Below, piece after piece: positions 1-11,130 of a DNA stretch of 64,000 nucleotides (positions within the stretch are counted from its first letter, which is position 1; every line of letters begins with the position of its first letter). The notes under the pieces are model-generated. The model worked only from the letters and a program-made list of their open reading frames with translations, searched no databases and had not been told where the DNA came from. A program made the position numbers and the translations under genes. Source of the stretch: Cyclina sinensis (Eukaryota; Mollusca; Bivalvia; Venerida; Veneridae); assembly GCA_012932295.1 (NCBI GenBank), contig JAAONU010000001.1:44117134-44181133 (forward strand), written 5' to 3'.

Positions 1-475
1 AACACTTCGTTTCTGTTCATTAACATAAGCACAATTTGACCCACGGCCTTCAATAACCCTGTCAGGACTCTAGAAAGCACTTGTTAATAGTGATATACAT
101 ACATTGCACATACATCGAACCCACGACCTCAGGTTAAAAGTCTCTGGCCAATAAAATAACAAAAATGAGTATTTGTATGATGACCTTGATCTTGAGCAGT
201 TTTACTCACGGGCACACTGTTACAAAAGTTATTTAATCTCGTATAAACAAAATATAAGTATCCCTACTTGAACTGTTCTCATTTTAATTCTATTTTAAAG
301 GCAGATTAATGTCTTACATACATGACTGTAGATGTCAGATAACAAACCTGGAAATCCGGCTGTCTGGCAAAAAATGTCTAGACTTTAGTGCACCCAGAAC
401 TTTTTCAACTGGGCATTTGTAGCTTCTGCGAAGTTTAAGAATGATAACTGCCGCACAATACCTTCCATATTGTAT
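1..475. other. No gene; decayed tRNA-like repeat fragments
   Basis: Around 115-160 the minus strand reads like a degraded tRNA T-arm (GGTCGTGGGTTCGATG), with a second weaker one at 35-55. These look like old SINE remnants in reverse orientation. Nothing else is supported. Confidence 0.35.
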
Positions 476-697
476 GAGGAGGCACCGTGGTCCAGGGGTA
501 GAGGGCAGGGCTCCGGATCCGGAGGTCGCGGGTTCGAATCCCGTCAGAGGCGAGATTCTCTCACGATCTTCACATTCCTCAACACTGCGCGAATACTGGT
601 ATGGAACCCAGGAAGCAGTCATCGAGCGTGGTGAATCTAAGTTGTAAGAACTTGTATCGCAATCGATGTAAAATAAATGAGCCTAAACTAAACTAAA
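476..697 (+). mobile_element. tRNA-derived SINE, intact, with target-site duplication
   Basis: The head has a polymerase III A box (TGGTCCAGGGG, 488-498) and B box (GGTTCGAATCC, 531-541) 32 bases apart. The anticodon-arm region carries CTCCGGA as in tRNA-Arg(CCG), but the acceptor stem does not pair, so this is not a working tRNA. A body of about 110 bases follows, ending in AAATAAATGA and short CTAAA repeats. The whole element is flanked by a perfect 11-bp duplication, CCATATTGTAT at 465-475 and 698-708, which fixes its ends and suggests recent insertion. Confidence 0.85.
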
Positions 698-1476
698 CCA
701 TATTGTATTTTTATGCAGCTTCTTATTTTATCTGCCTGTGGTAATACACATTTTACCTGAAAGATGTTTTCCGCAGAGATTGGTTCTCATAAAGTTTTGT
801 TTTAACTTCAGTCGGTGGTTGGCAGAGATAACCTGGGCAAGAATGGGGTGGACAAGGGTGCGGGAGTGTTCGTAGTTAGTGTTTAGTGGCAGGCACTTCA
901 GTCTGTTCGGTGTAAAGGGAGGTTGTCATTCATGTGGCTTTCAATGTACGAAACTTCCTCTCGAATATGTAGGTACTGGCTCCTGGTGGCCTTGACGTTG
1001 CTCTAGACACCAAGGGGTCTACTGTATGTTTCTTTCTTTTATCCCTATCTGCCTTAATTGTTCATTTTTTCTGTCTTGTTTAGCCTTTGGTTTACAACGG
1101 GGAATCACGTGATATATCATACTCTCTAAACGAATGAATAATTCGAAAATTTAATTGTCAGTGAGCTTTTTAAATGAAAACGAATAGACAAAACTTAGAC
1201 AAAATTGAAATTCTATTAAATAGTGTTTCAGCTTTGAAAAATTTTGTGATGTTTTATTTACTGATTTCTAAGATATTAAACATTTTTACCTATCAAATAT
1301 TTTATAGTTGTATGTAATTGAAAAATCATCCTAGTCTTTCAAAAGTTTTACTTTTGGTTAAGAGATTATATCTATCACGTGATTCCACCTATTGTCGTTT
1401 TGTTTGTAAATAATAACGTAAAAGCAGTGTAATTATTGTAAGAATGGTGATATTATGGAACTTTTCTTCAGATTTC
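698..1476. other. Non-coding stretch
   Basis: After the SINE target-site repeat this stretch shows no recognisable gene, RNA or repeat family. It is AT-rich and has no long frame. Confidence 0.4.
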
Positions 1477-1491
1477 CCGGAAGTTACGTAA
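1477..1491 (+). promoter_or_regulatory. Adjoining ETS and bZIP-type sites before a candidate start codon
   Basis: CCGGAAGT (1477-1484) matches the ETS/GABP consensus, and TTACGTAA (1484-1491) is a palindromic PAR-bZIP/E4BP4-type site. They overlap by one base and sit directly before the proposed ATG at 1491. Such pairs are common at TATA-less metazoan promoters. The function is inferred. Confidence 0.3.
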
Positions 1492-1527
1492 TGGTAGTGA
1501 GTGATTTGCAGACATATACACAGTCGG
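1491..1527 (+). CDS. Candidate first coding exon of an unrecognised small protein
   Basis: The ATG has G at -3 and G at +4 (a strong context), followed by MVVSDLQTYTQS and one base, then the consensus donor GTAAGT at 1528. The phase fits directly onto the exon at 3054-3145. A short upstream frame from 1444 stops before the splice site. The family is not recognised, and the call rests on splice signals and phase only. Confidence 0.3.
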
Positions 1528-1781
1528 GTAAGTCATTTGGCTACATTATGTCGGACTTACGGTGAATTACGATGATCATTACAAGTTATTTATTCTGACT
1601 GAGTTTTAACGTGTAAGCTTACACATAGTGTTTTTGGAAAGCTATTAAAAATTAGTTCTGGTAAGAGGGGAAATATTTAAATTCATGGCAACAAATGAGC
1701 TTGAAATTTTAAGGTCTTTTGCGATTTTCCCTCTGACTTATATATACTATATTTCTTTTTTCGTTTTTTTTTTTAATAAAG

Positions 1782-1905
1782 CTCTTTACTCTACCGAAAC
1801 AGATACAGATGATAGCGTACACAAGCCAAAACCGACGAACAACTTTGTAAAAGTCAAAATTTCGTCTGAACAACGAAACAAATTAGTTGATAAACATGAT
1901 GAGAG
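1782..1905 (+). CDS. Possible cassette exon
   Basis: An open stretch after a T-rich tract ending AAAG, up to donor GTAAAT. It encodes a hydrophilic peptide: LYSTETDTDDSVHKPK, then FVKVKISSEQRNKLVDKHDE. It accepts the phase of the 1491-1527 exon. If included, the next exon would be read in another frame and stop at 3094-3096, giving a truncated isoform. The composition looks coding, but no family is recognised. Confidence 0.2.
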
Positions 1906-3053
1906 GTAAATAATGAAAATTAATGACAATTTTAACCTGAGTTTATTAGACTTGCTTCAAGTGTTTACTTATTGAAACTGTCACGATAACTGGCTAGGGC
2001 CGACACTTTATCCAAGTTCGTATTTCTTTATTTGAAAATCTACAATGGATTTCTTGATATAAAACTCAGATTGTTGTTATATTCTAAGATTAAAATCTTT
2101 CTTTTCTCCTAATTTCTTTCTTCAAATGTCTAGTAAATTGGTTATAGAATTGACAATGCCATCCGAAGGACTGAGATTCAAAACCCTGTTAAGGCATCCC
2201 ATTTAAGGCATCCCATTTATGGCTGCATAAATTACATATTCAATTATAAGGTGAAACTGCTTAGACTAGCAACAGTTTCACTCAAATAACCAACAGACAT
2301 AACTTTCAGAGACAGTTTTTTTCTATACGAATAACAACTTATATACAAAATGCTAACTAGTGTCAGATCTTTTTATCACTCAACCAAAAGAACAATAAAA
2401 GTGTTAAGCCGTACGTTACTGTATTCGTGTCATTATATTGAAAAAGGGGATGTTACAAAACATTTACCATGAAATAGTTCTAGTAAAATGACGGGCGAAA
2501 TAATGAAATAAAACACTTCTATTTGAAAAAAAGTAAATTCAAAAAGTGACAGTAAATATAATTTCTTCGTAGTTATGAGTGATTGCGCAATGTTAAGTCT
2601 GATGTTATATTACACGTGCGTGAAAATAAAGAAATACGTAACGGTTATTTTAGATAAGAAAAGTAACGTTTTGTTAGGTGATCAAATTAAGTATAAGCTT
2701 CATGCAAGGAAAATTCACGGATTGCAATGGCACACAACTCAATTATTTTTTTCAAATGGTAAAGGTCATTGTTTTTAAAAATATCAGTATTAGAATATAG
2801 TAATCATTTTATGCAGGAGTAAATGCCTTGTTTTGATGTAAGGTCAAAGTCAGTAACGTTAGAAATTAGTGTTTTAATACCTATTGTTTAAAAACAAACA
2901 TTAGAAGACACAGAGAAACATGCTACCTTCCTTATAAGGCAGTTTCACGCCTTCTACAAACCAGTCTTGTTTGCTGATTTGTTAATTATATAAATGTTTG
3001 GCAAATTTTGTCATATTAATATTACTACCTTGTTTCTTCTACACCTTCCACAG

Positions 3054-3145
3054 ATTGCCAGATTTCGACTTTGTTGGCCAGACAGAGGGTGAGTTATGAT
3101 CGTATGTTTGTGGGAGAGAGCATCGAACCAGTGGTCGACGAACAG
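3054..3145 (+). CDS. Candidate second coding exon of an unrecognised small protein
   Basis: Acceptor CTTCCACAG behind a pyrimidine tract, donor GTTAGA. Two bases complete an Asp codon with the first exon, then 30 codons follow containing RQRVSYDRMFVGESIEPVVD. It is locally richer in G+C than its flanks. A stronger internal donor (GTGAGT at 3089) could instead be used in another frame. Confidence 0.3.
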
Positions 3146-3605
3146 GTTAGATACTAGGAAGGTTTGGTTCTGACGAATGTTTAACATCTACCAGCAAAAC
3201 ACTTCTCGTGTCAAAATAATTCAAATTCCTTGTGGAGTGCTTACCATTTTATCGAAACAGTTGGAGGATTGTGTGGGGACGTGACCAGATTCATGTTTTT
3301 CGGCGTAGTCGTATTAAAATTGATTTTGACCTGTATTTGTAACGAATGAAATTGTTTGATACAAAACGGTAGCTAAAGAAGCAAGTTTGCCATTGGTTAA
3401 AAGTGTTGATGTTATGAAATTTAAGAGCAGAACTCATAATTGTTAGTTTAATTGCCTCTGAAAATAATGCAATGATGATGACATTACTACAGTCGTTAAC
3501 TAAATATCAAAACATTTAATTATGAAAAATTAAATGGAATAAATATCAAATAAATGTGATTAAACTTTAATTTATTTTACTGAAAATGAAATTGACACTT
3601 TAAGC

Positions 3606-3833
3606 ATTAAACTGAACATTTTTGTTTATGGCCTAAACTATTATGGACACAGGACATTTGATTATTACACGCATAAAATGTTTTGCTAAAGTCCGAAAAC
3701 TATACTCTTATGGTGCATTATTAAACTGAACATTTTTGTTTATGGCCTAAACTATTATGGACACAGGACATTTGATTATTACACGCATAAAATGTTTTGC
3801 TAAAGTCCGAAAACTATACTCTTATGTTGCATT
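3606..3833 (+). repeat. 114-bp tandem duplication (two copies)
   Basis: 3606-3719 and 3720-3833 are almost identical; the clearest difference is ATGGTGC versus ATGTTGC near the end. Such identity in otherwise diverged non-coding DNA means a recent duplication. No gene lies inside. Confidence 0.9.
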
Positions 3834-5417
3834 ATTTTTGTGAATTTAAGCCAGTCATTTTTTTTAAGATTCTTTTTTTCAAAGAAAATTCTTTAAAGTT
3901 TATATCACTTCAAACATTAAACGATAGAAAAAGACTTTATTCAAAAAGGAATTCAAGAGTGCAAAAAATGAATGAATAAAAAAGATATTTTTATAATTAA
4001 GGTAATACAATCTGTAACAGCATTAATTACTGTATCTCGTATGATTTTTATTTTTAGCTCACCTGGAACAAAGTGCCAAAGTGTGCTGTTAGTATGCTAT
4101 TTTGTCCGTCGTCCGTACGTCTGTCCGTTGCTTGTAAACACTCTTAGAGGCTACAATCCCAATTAGATCTTAATGGAAATCAGAATGATAGCCTCAGTAA
4201 AATCTTGGACGAGTTCGAAACTGGGTTACATGGCGTTAGAAAACTAGGTCAGTGGGTCAAATAAAGAAAAAAGTGTTTTTCACTCCAGAAACCATATTTT
4301 TTATCAGATTTTCACTAAACTTGCCCTAGCCGTGCATCGTATTGAGAAAACAGTTGAGGCTTATTGGTGGAATGAGTGATGTACGATTGACTGATTAGTG
4401 GGGATAAATAATAAAGTTAACATATAGAAATAAGTCATTAAAAATATGCCAGTTTTTTTATGGCTTACACATTTATATCTAATATATCTTTGGCCTCATG
4501 TTCAATACAACTGCCCTCGAACAAATAACAGGGCCTATATCAAATCAATCATTTAATAACACATAATATCCCCCTGGGCTATGAAACTATGGTGAAGTAT
4601 ATGTTAGTGTGTGGAGTTCTACATCTGTTTCTGCGTCCTACTTTGTCTAGCATGCCATCCTACCTCCCCGAGTTTATACAAAACCTCTACCCCACACCGA
4701 TGTTCGTAATAGTGGTTACCTCTGCTCCCTTCTGTCTTACCCTGGACATCTATCTCATCCACTACACGGCAACATGACCGCCAACCACCTGCTGCACACT
4801 ATCTTGTCTTTCAACACTCAAGGGCTAGCACATTGACAGAGGCGCACAATGGATTACAGTTTTCTTAATGCGTTTTCTCTAAAATAAATTATACGATAAT
4901 TAAACGACCTTTTATATATGGTGACAGTTCAATATCTTAAGCTAACCAGGGCACAACATCCTCAAGGTGGGTTTTTGCGTTCGCCCAGTGTTCGTCGTCG
5001 ATCCTCAACCTTTGCTTTAAACAACATCTTCTCCTAAACGCTGTGGCTAAAGTTGCTCAAACTTGACAGTGAGGTTTCTTGCGTGAAGCTTTACTTAAGT
5101 TGTACGAAGAATTCTATTACCTGCAGAATTCTGCTTTTAGTAATAAATGAAAAACATTTGAAATCGTCATGTCTAAAAACTGCTTCCCAGAGCTCTGAAA
5201 TTCAATGTAGCATTGTAAAGCAGACGTCTACCAATATTGTTAAGATTATGTCCGTGGTATGACTATTGGTCCCGTTCCAAGAGACACATGTTTTATATAG
5301 TAATAAAAGGAAAAAAAACTCAAATTTCTTGAAATCCTGGATTAAAACAAAAACTGTGCACAAAGCATTATGTAGGGGACCTCTTCTAAGATTGTTTAAA
5401 TTTTGCTCCTTGGGATA
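3834..5417. other. Non-coding stretch with a fragment of a dispersed repeat
   Basis: About 4055-4400 begins 'agctcacctggaacaaag' and runs into 'gtccgtcgtccgtacg', as the longer copy near 5432 does. About 5050-5260 holds another piece of related sequence. No gene is supported. Confidence 0.45.
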
Positions 5418-8340
5418 TTTTTTTTCTTTTTTAGCTCACACGGACCGAATGTCAGGTGTAGTTCTTAGTATGTTATTTTGTCCGTCGTCCGTCAGTACGT
5501 CGTCCACAATTGAATTTCAGTAACAACTCCTACCATATCACCGGGTCAGTTACAATTAAACTTTACAGAAATAATTCTTGTATCGTCCTCGTTACTAAGT
5601 TGTCTAAAACATGGAATTCCATTAAGAACTCCGGTTGCCATGGCAACTGAAAGGAAAAACTTAAAAATCTTCTTGTCTGAAACTACAAGGCCAAGAGCTT
5701 ACATAATTGATTGATAACATCATCTAGTGAACCTTACCAAAGTTGTATAAATCATGGCCCATGGGGTCAAATTTGCCCCCACCCAAAGGGTCACTTGATT
5801 TTCCATAGACTTATATAGGAAAAACTTTTAAAATCCTCTCGTCAGAAACCATAAAGCCTAGAGTTAAGATAGTTGGTGTGTTTGATTGTCTAGTAGACCT
5901 CTACCAAGTTTATAAAAATCATGGCCCCTCGTTCAAAATTGGCCCCGCCCCAGGGATCACTTGATCTAACATAGGGTTAAGATGGAAAAAGTTTTAAAAG
6001 ATCTTTTTGTCTGAAACCACAAGGCCTTGAGCTGACATATTTGGTTGATTGACATCATCTAGTAAACCTCTACCAAAATTATATTAAATCACAGCTCTGT
6101 GGTCAAATATGGGCCCACCCCAGGGGTCACTTGATTTTATATAGACTTATAAAGTAAAAACGATCTTCTTGCCAGAAACCATAACGCCTAGGGCTAACAT
6201 ATTTGGTGTATATGTGACCTCAATCTGGCTGAAGTTCACGATCTCCCTACGGTTAGATCTGAATGACGACGCACTCGATAAATGGAATTTCCACTATTGT
6301 TATTTATATCCCAGCCAATGACACTGCAGCTTATGACGCGTCTCGATAGCTTACCTGTACACACGGCGTGTTCAAACAGCGTGTAAACTTCTCTAGCATA
6401 ACAAGGTTTAATATCGGAGACGGAAAATAGCTTAGATACTTTGAAAAAATAATATTCTACACAAACATTTATCTCATTTTTTGGAAGATTGTAACAAATA
6501 AATTTAACTCTGAGTTCAGTGACAGTTTATATATTGCAGATAATTGTTTGGGATCCCAGTTATATAAATATATTTTCACAAGTTGAGCGTACGCCACTTT
6601 GATTTACATGAGGGTTGAAGAGATGCTCTGATTGACTGATGGATAGGTCACAAGAAGGTGACCTTCTGTTGGTCGTGCTCGGATACTAATAGTGTAGCGA
6701 TGTTTAGGAGATGGTTTCAGACAGATTGTATGTGACCTCTTTCAAGTTTATACAAATCACGGCCCCTGGATCAAAATCTTCTTTGCCCCAGGGATAACTT
6801 TACCTACAGTGAGTTATATAGGACTCTTCTTGTCTGAAACGGCAAGGCCTAGAGCTTACATATTTTGTTGTTAGCATCATATAGTGGACCTCTAATAAAT
6901 TTATATATATGGGGTCAGAAATGGCCCGAGCTAAGGGGTCACTTGATTTAACATAGATTTATATAGGAAATCATTAGAAAATATTTTTGACAGAAACAAT
7001 AGGGCCTAGAGTTAAGATGTTTGATGTGTATGATTGTCTAGTAGACCTCTTCTAAGTTTATACAAATCATGGCCCCTGAATCAAAATTGGCACCGCTCCG
7101 AGGGTCACTCGATCTAAAATAGAGTTATATAGGAAAAAAGAATGTTCTTTTCTGAAACCACAAGACCTAGAGCTACTATATTTGGTTGATAAAATCATCT
7201 AGTTGCCCTCTACTAAAGTTATATAAATCATGGCCGTGGGGTCAGAATTGGTCCGAACCCAGGGGTTACTTGATTTTACATAGACTTACATAGGTAAAAG
7301 TTAAAAGATCTCCTTCTTAGACACCATTAGGCCTAGGATTTAGATATTTTGTTTGTACTAGTGGACCTCTACCAAGTTTATACAATTCATGGTCCCTAGC
7401 CTATAATTGGCCCCGCTCCAGTGGTTTTACATTGTGTTATACAAGAAAAATTTTACAGAAAGTGAAAGCCTTGAGCTTAGAAACATATGGTTCATCATTG
7501 CCTAGTTAATAAGTTGCGATCTTGGCCCTCACCAGGGTACCCAGCTCCCACCCACTCACCTCGGTACCCCCACCCCTCTGAAAATAAATCATTAGATGGG
7601 GTAGGAAGGTACATAAACGTCATCTACCTTTGTCCTTGAACTTCATGTGACCTACTGACATATTTCCTTGTTTTTGAAGCAACATCAATCAAATTTTATA
7701 TGTTTGTTTAAATTTGCATGCAGACTTCAACTTTGACGTTGGCTGAGTTTGACCTACTTCGTTTTTTTGAAGATACGTCTTTGAAATTTTGACTTTTTGT
7801 ATACGTTTCCATACAGACTTCTATTTGACTGGTTTACCTTGAACTATTGACCTTTTTTCTTTGTTTATTTTTTAACATATAATGTGGTATTTGAACTGTC
7901 TGCCATTTGACACATCCCTTAGTTGCCCCCTATCCAAACTATACCAGTTGTTTCGTAGTTTCTTTTCAGGTAAGCGACTAAGGACCGCCTTGTCCTCTTG
8001 GGGTTTTTTTTAGAGTTGAAAAATTTCGCTTCATCCCGGGTATCAGTTGTTTAACATCATTCATGTAGTCATCTTCTTAAAAAAGCTTTTTGTAAAAAAA
8101 ACATGGGATTTAAGATTTCTGAAATTAGAAAAAAAGTAGCACTGCCTTAAAAACCCCACCAAGATTCCTGTCTATGCCTCTTCTGAGATTATTTGCTCCA
8201 CCCCGGGGGCCACACGTTTTATATACATGTAGATAAATAAAAGGAAAATCTCCAAAAACCTTCTTGTCTGAAATCACAAGGCTCAGAGTTCTGAAATTTG
8301 GCCTGAAGCATTGCCTGAATCAAGATTGTGAAAACTCCGG
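5418..8340 (+). repeat. Diverged tandem repeat array, about 170-bp unit
   Basis: Headed by 'agctcacacgga' and 'gtccgtcgtccgtcag', then repeated units carrying 'aaatcatggcccc', 'ggtcaaaattggcccc', 'ggtcacttgat', 'catagacttatatagg' and 'cttgtctgaaaccacaaggcctagagct'-like pieces at roughly 5750, 5920, 6090, 6750, 6900, 7060, 7220 and 7390. It is non-coding and interrupted at 6221-6728 by a transposon-like insertion. After 7560 the repeat decays. Confidence 0.7.
6221..6728. mobile_element. MITE-like insertion with TIRs and 10-bp target duplication
   Basis: The ends are CAATCTGGCTGAA (6221 onwards) and, on the minus strand from 6728, CAATCTGTCTGAA: 12 of 13 bases agree. It is flanked by the direct repeat TATGTGACCT at 6211-6220 and 6729-6738, and outside this the array unit continues. 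The 508-bp interior shows no transposase. A target duplication of 9-10 bp suggests a Mutator-like family; hAT elements normally give 8 bp. Confidence 0.7.
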
Positions 8341-9444
8341 GAACGAGATGTTTTACAAAGGCTTATACAAACAAACATTAAAAAAACTTTTGTCACAATT
8401 CCTCAAATTTGGCATGTAGCATTGTTTAGTTCTTTTCTTTTCTTTTGATGATAAATCTTTGCAGCAGTTATTATAGTCAGATGAGCGAATTAGGGCCATA
8501 CCGGTCCTTTTGTTTAAAACAAATGTACGTTTATGATTTATACCAAACTTTTATACGCATGCAAAAAGGCAGAAAAAATAATGGAGCTACCGTCGTTTGT
8601 TTTTGCTTTTATTATGTACTTGATAAACTGTTCCTTACATTAAGAGTTTTAGAATAGTATAGGCAGTTTGTTGAATTATCAGTACAATTATTAATGACTT
8701 TCCTAATTAAATGAATTGGCTTACCTTCAAACCATTACGACTGTAGATATAAAGATGTCGCATACAGAAGCTTTTTCAAACAAAACGGACGTAGAAACAT
8801 TCGTTACTTTTTATTCTTTTCTCACTGTCGAGGCTATGATGAATTTTCCATCGAAATTAAAATCCTTCTTACCCGGAACACTTACAATTGAGCCAAGCAC
8901 AAAAAAAACACAGATTGTTATGAATAGGAATAAGTTCTATAAATTTTAAAAGTAATATATTTATATTAGTATACACATAATTTTATAATCACATGCACGT
9001 TTCCTTTGCTTGAACTCCATTTTATTGATCAACACATTTGCTTTTTCAAAAAGTCGGGAATTCTCTAACTTCGCAATTTCTTGTAATCACGTTTGCCACT
9101 TTCTCATGATAAAATAACCAGCAAATTAGTTTTATGCAACACGCAACTTGAAAATGCAGGGTTGGATTGTTTTGGGAAAAATGACGACCAGTCCCCGCCC
9201 GCTGTCTTATCTGATCAGATTATATGTTTAAATGACGTCTGTCCGGCAGTCAGTGAGTCTTTGTACTGCAATATCTGGATTGTGCGATCATTCAAAAAGT
9301 ATAGAAGTTGGCTTCATGAAGTTTATAGTAATACATACCAATTCTTTCATTTGTTTGGCCTGTTTACCTTTCAGAAATTACTTGGAGTTTATGATTTTAA
9401 AGAGTAGTTTCCTTAGTAATGAATAAATTTTGTGCATATTTTAG
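8341..9444. other. Non-coding stretch (proposed intron)
   Basis: Frames at 8716-8949 and 9093-9407 (plus) are open but have no recognisable domain or convincing splice pair. AT-rich and otherwise featureless. Confidence 0.35.
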
Positions 9445-9543
9445 ATGCTGGCGCTACTGAATGGTGGTGATTTTGACGAAGAGATTCCCGACCAGGCTGA
9501 TTTACATGATCTCATGTCTACACTCCATCAAAACATGAAATAA
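9445..9543 (+). CDS. Candidate last coding exon of an unrecognised small protein
   Basis: Acceptor TTTTAG, then 32 codons in phase 0 and TAA: MLALLNGGDFDEEIPDQADL, then HDLMSTLHQNMK. It is acidic and reads like a natural C-terminus. Joined to 1491-1527 and 3054-3145 it completes a 75-residue acidic protein. The implied 6.3 kb intron contains a repeat array and a MITE. The family is unknown. Confidence 0.35.
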   Translation: MLALLNGGDFDEEIPDQADLHDLMSTLHQNMK

Positions 9544-10824
9544 TGGAAAATATATATAAGGACATCGGGACAGCAACACCTGTGAAACATCAAAATTGAA
9601 AAAGTTCATGTTCTCATAGGACAAAAAATTATCCGGACATTTTGAAAAGGTCTTTTAATATACCACTTTTTAGACCCCCTCTTACCTCTCCAGCGTCTAG
9701 TTATTGAACCGTTGGTCCGTCCCTCAAAGTTAACCTTTTAAGGCAAAATGGGTATTTCTTAATATCTATAATTGCCAGTGTCATCATACTTCACGCATGA
9801 AATTTGCAAAAAGATCATCAGTTATTTTCAGTTTATGAACATAGAAAATATGTCCCATTAATCTTCTTTTCAGTCAGTAAAAAAAGAAAAGAATATAATA
9901 TCGCTAAAAACTTGAAAACTAAAACGAATTTCTGCCACTATCATATCAGTGGAGATATTTTTCATGCGATATCCCCAATTATAAATTTAGAGAATAGGTG
10001 AGCCATTTCTGAAAACTGGTTGATAATTCCAAAATACTTACAGATGCCGTGGCATCAAACTTAATACACAATAAAATGATATAAATAACATGTATTATAA
10101 TGTTCCCTTTTCATAGAATGAGGGGATTGTTTGGCATGATGACTATTAAAACCTGTTGGGTTTTGCTCTACTTGATTGAAATCTATGCACCTAGGGACCT
10201 GCACTAAGACAACAGTCTCAAATTATTTGCATATGAATAACAGAACCAAGCAACCAACTTCTCAGGATTGGTCTGCATAATACGTAGATGGCAGCTTCTG
10301 ATGTTTGATCAAATTGAATTTAGAAGTGCTGAACCAAAGACCTTAAATGTATTTTGGTCATGATGAAGTCATGTGTACTCACTGCACTGCACAGAACGCA
10401 TTGGCAATGATAGATTTTAATTTTGTCCTATTTGGAAATTGTGGTAATAGTCTCTGTCTTGCATTAATCCTAGTAATCAGTTTTTGAACTGTCCGTCCGT
10501 CAGTCCGTCCGTCATTTTGTCCGAAAACTGTAACATTTGCCGTAACTTCCTAATAAGTAAATGGATATACTTCATACATGGACACAAAACCCCTTTGGAC
10601 AAGACCTTCCCATTGACCTATATTTATTTGACCTTGACCCCTAAATGACTGGTCCACTGCTCAAAGGTCAAAGCACCACTTCGGGAGCTTTGTCGTCTTA
10701 TAGTGACAGTTCTTGTTTTCAAAGAATTACGAAAAGTAAATGGTACGTTGACGCCTTATTTTTGAAATATCGATAATACAGTCAGGTCAAAATACCTTTT
10801 TTAATGTCAGTCTTTTCTCCTAAG
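9544..10824. other. Non-coding; degraded gtccgtccgt repeats
   Basis: A repeat fragment lies at about 9670-9800, and a clearer one at 10488-10710 with 'gtccgtccgtcagtccgtccgtc' split by spacing, then 'aaggtcaaagcaccactt'. AATAAA at about 10070 could serve the candidate upstream gene. No gene is supported. Confidence 0.4.
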
Positions 10825-11130
10825 CTGCCGTTTTCTGTTATTTACCAGTACGAAGATGGTGTGTGGACGAGAAAATAGCTAATTTTGTTAAAAAGTTTAT
10901 ATCTGATGAGACCCCCAAGATTTGTTACACATCACAGGCAACTATTTAATTCAAAAGATATGAGGCATATTCGAGTAAAGTTTTTCTCAGGTTTGCCTGC
11001 CAAATCTTCATGTCTATTGATAAAGGTTTATCTTGAAGCGTTTATAATGCTGAATTTTTTACATTTCACAGATATGTTGATGGATGAGTCAGACTACATG
11101 TTTATTTGAACATATAGATTACTTCAAACA
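10825..11130 (+). repeat. Dispersed repeat family R3, copy 1
   Basis: 'agctgccgttttctgttatt', then 'gtttttctcaggtttgcctgc' and 'gatgagtcagactacatg'-like pieces match, in the same order and orientation, the copies near 32445 and 56043. Diverged, non-coding. Confidence 0.55.

Noticed and set aside
480..555. Functional tRNA-Arg(CCG) gene
   Set aside because: A and B boxes are good but the acceptor and anticodon stems do not pair, and the sequence continues into a SINE body with a target-site duplication.
335..647. Overlapping frames on both strands, one containing GFEPATSGSGALPS
   Set aside because: These are translations of the tRNA-derived SINE head (B box GGTTCGAATCC), a common false protein call.
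5418..8340. CRISPR-like array because of regularly recurring motifs
   Set aside because: Units are about 170 bp, diverged and continuous, without short identical repeats and unique spacers; the locus is eukaryotic.
9093..9407. 104-codon plus-strand frame before the candidate terminal exon
   Set aside because: Parts look coding but no acceptor/donor pair gives a phase compatible with the exons at 3145 and 9445.
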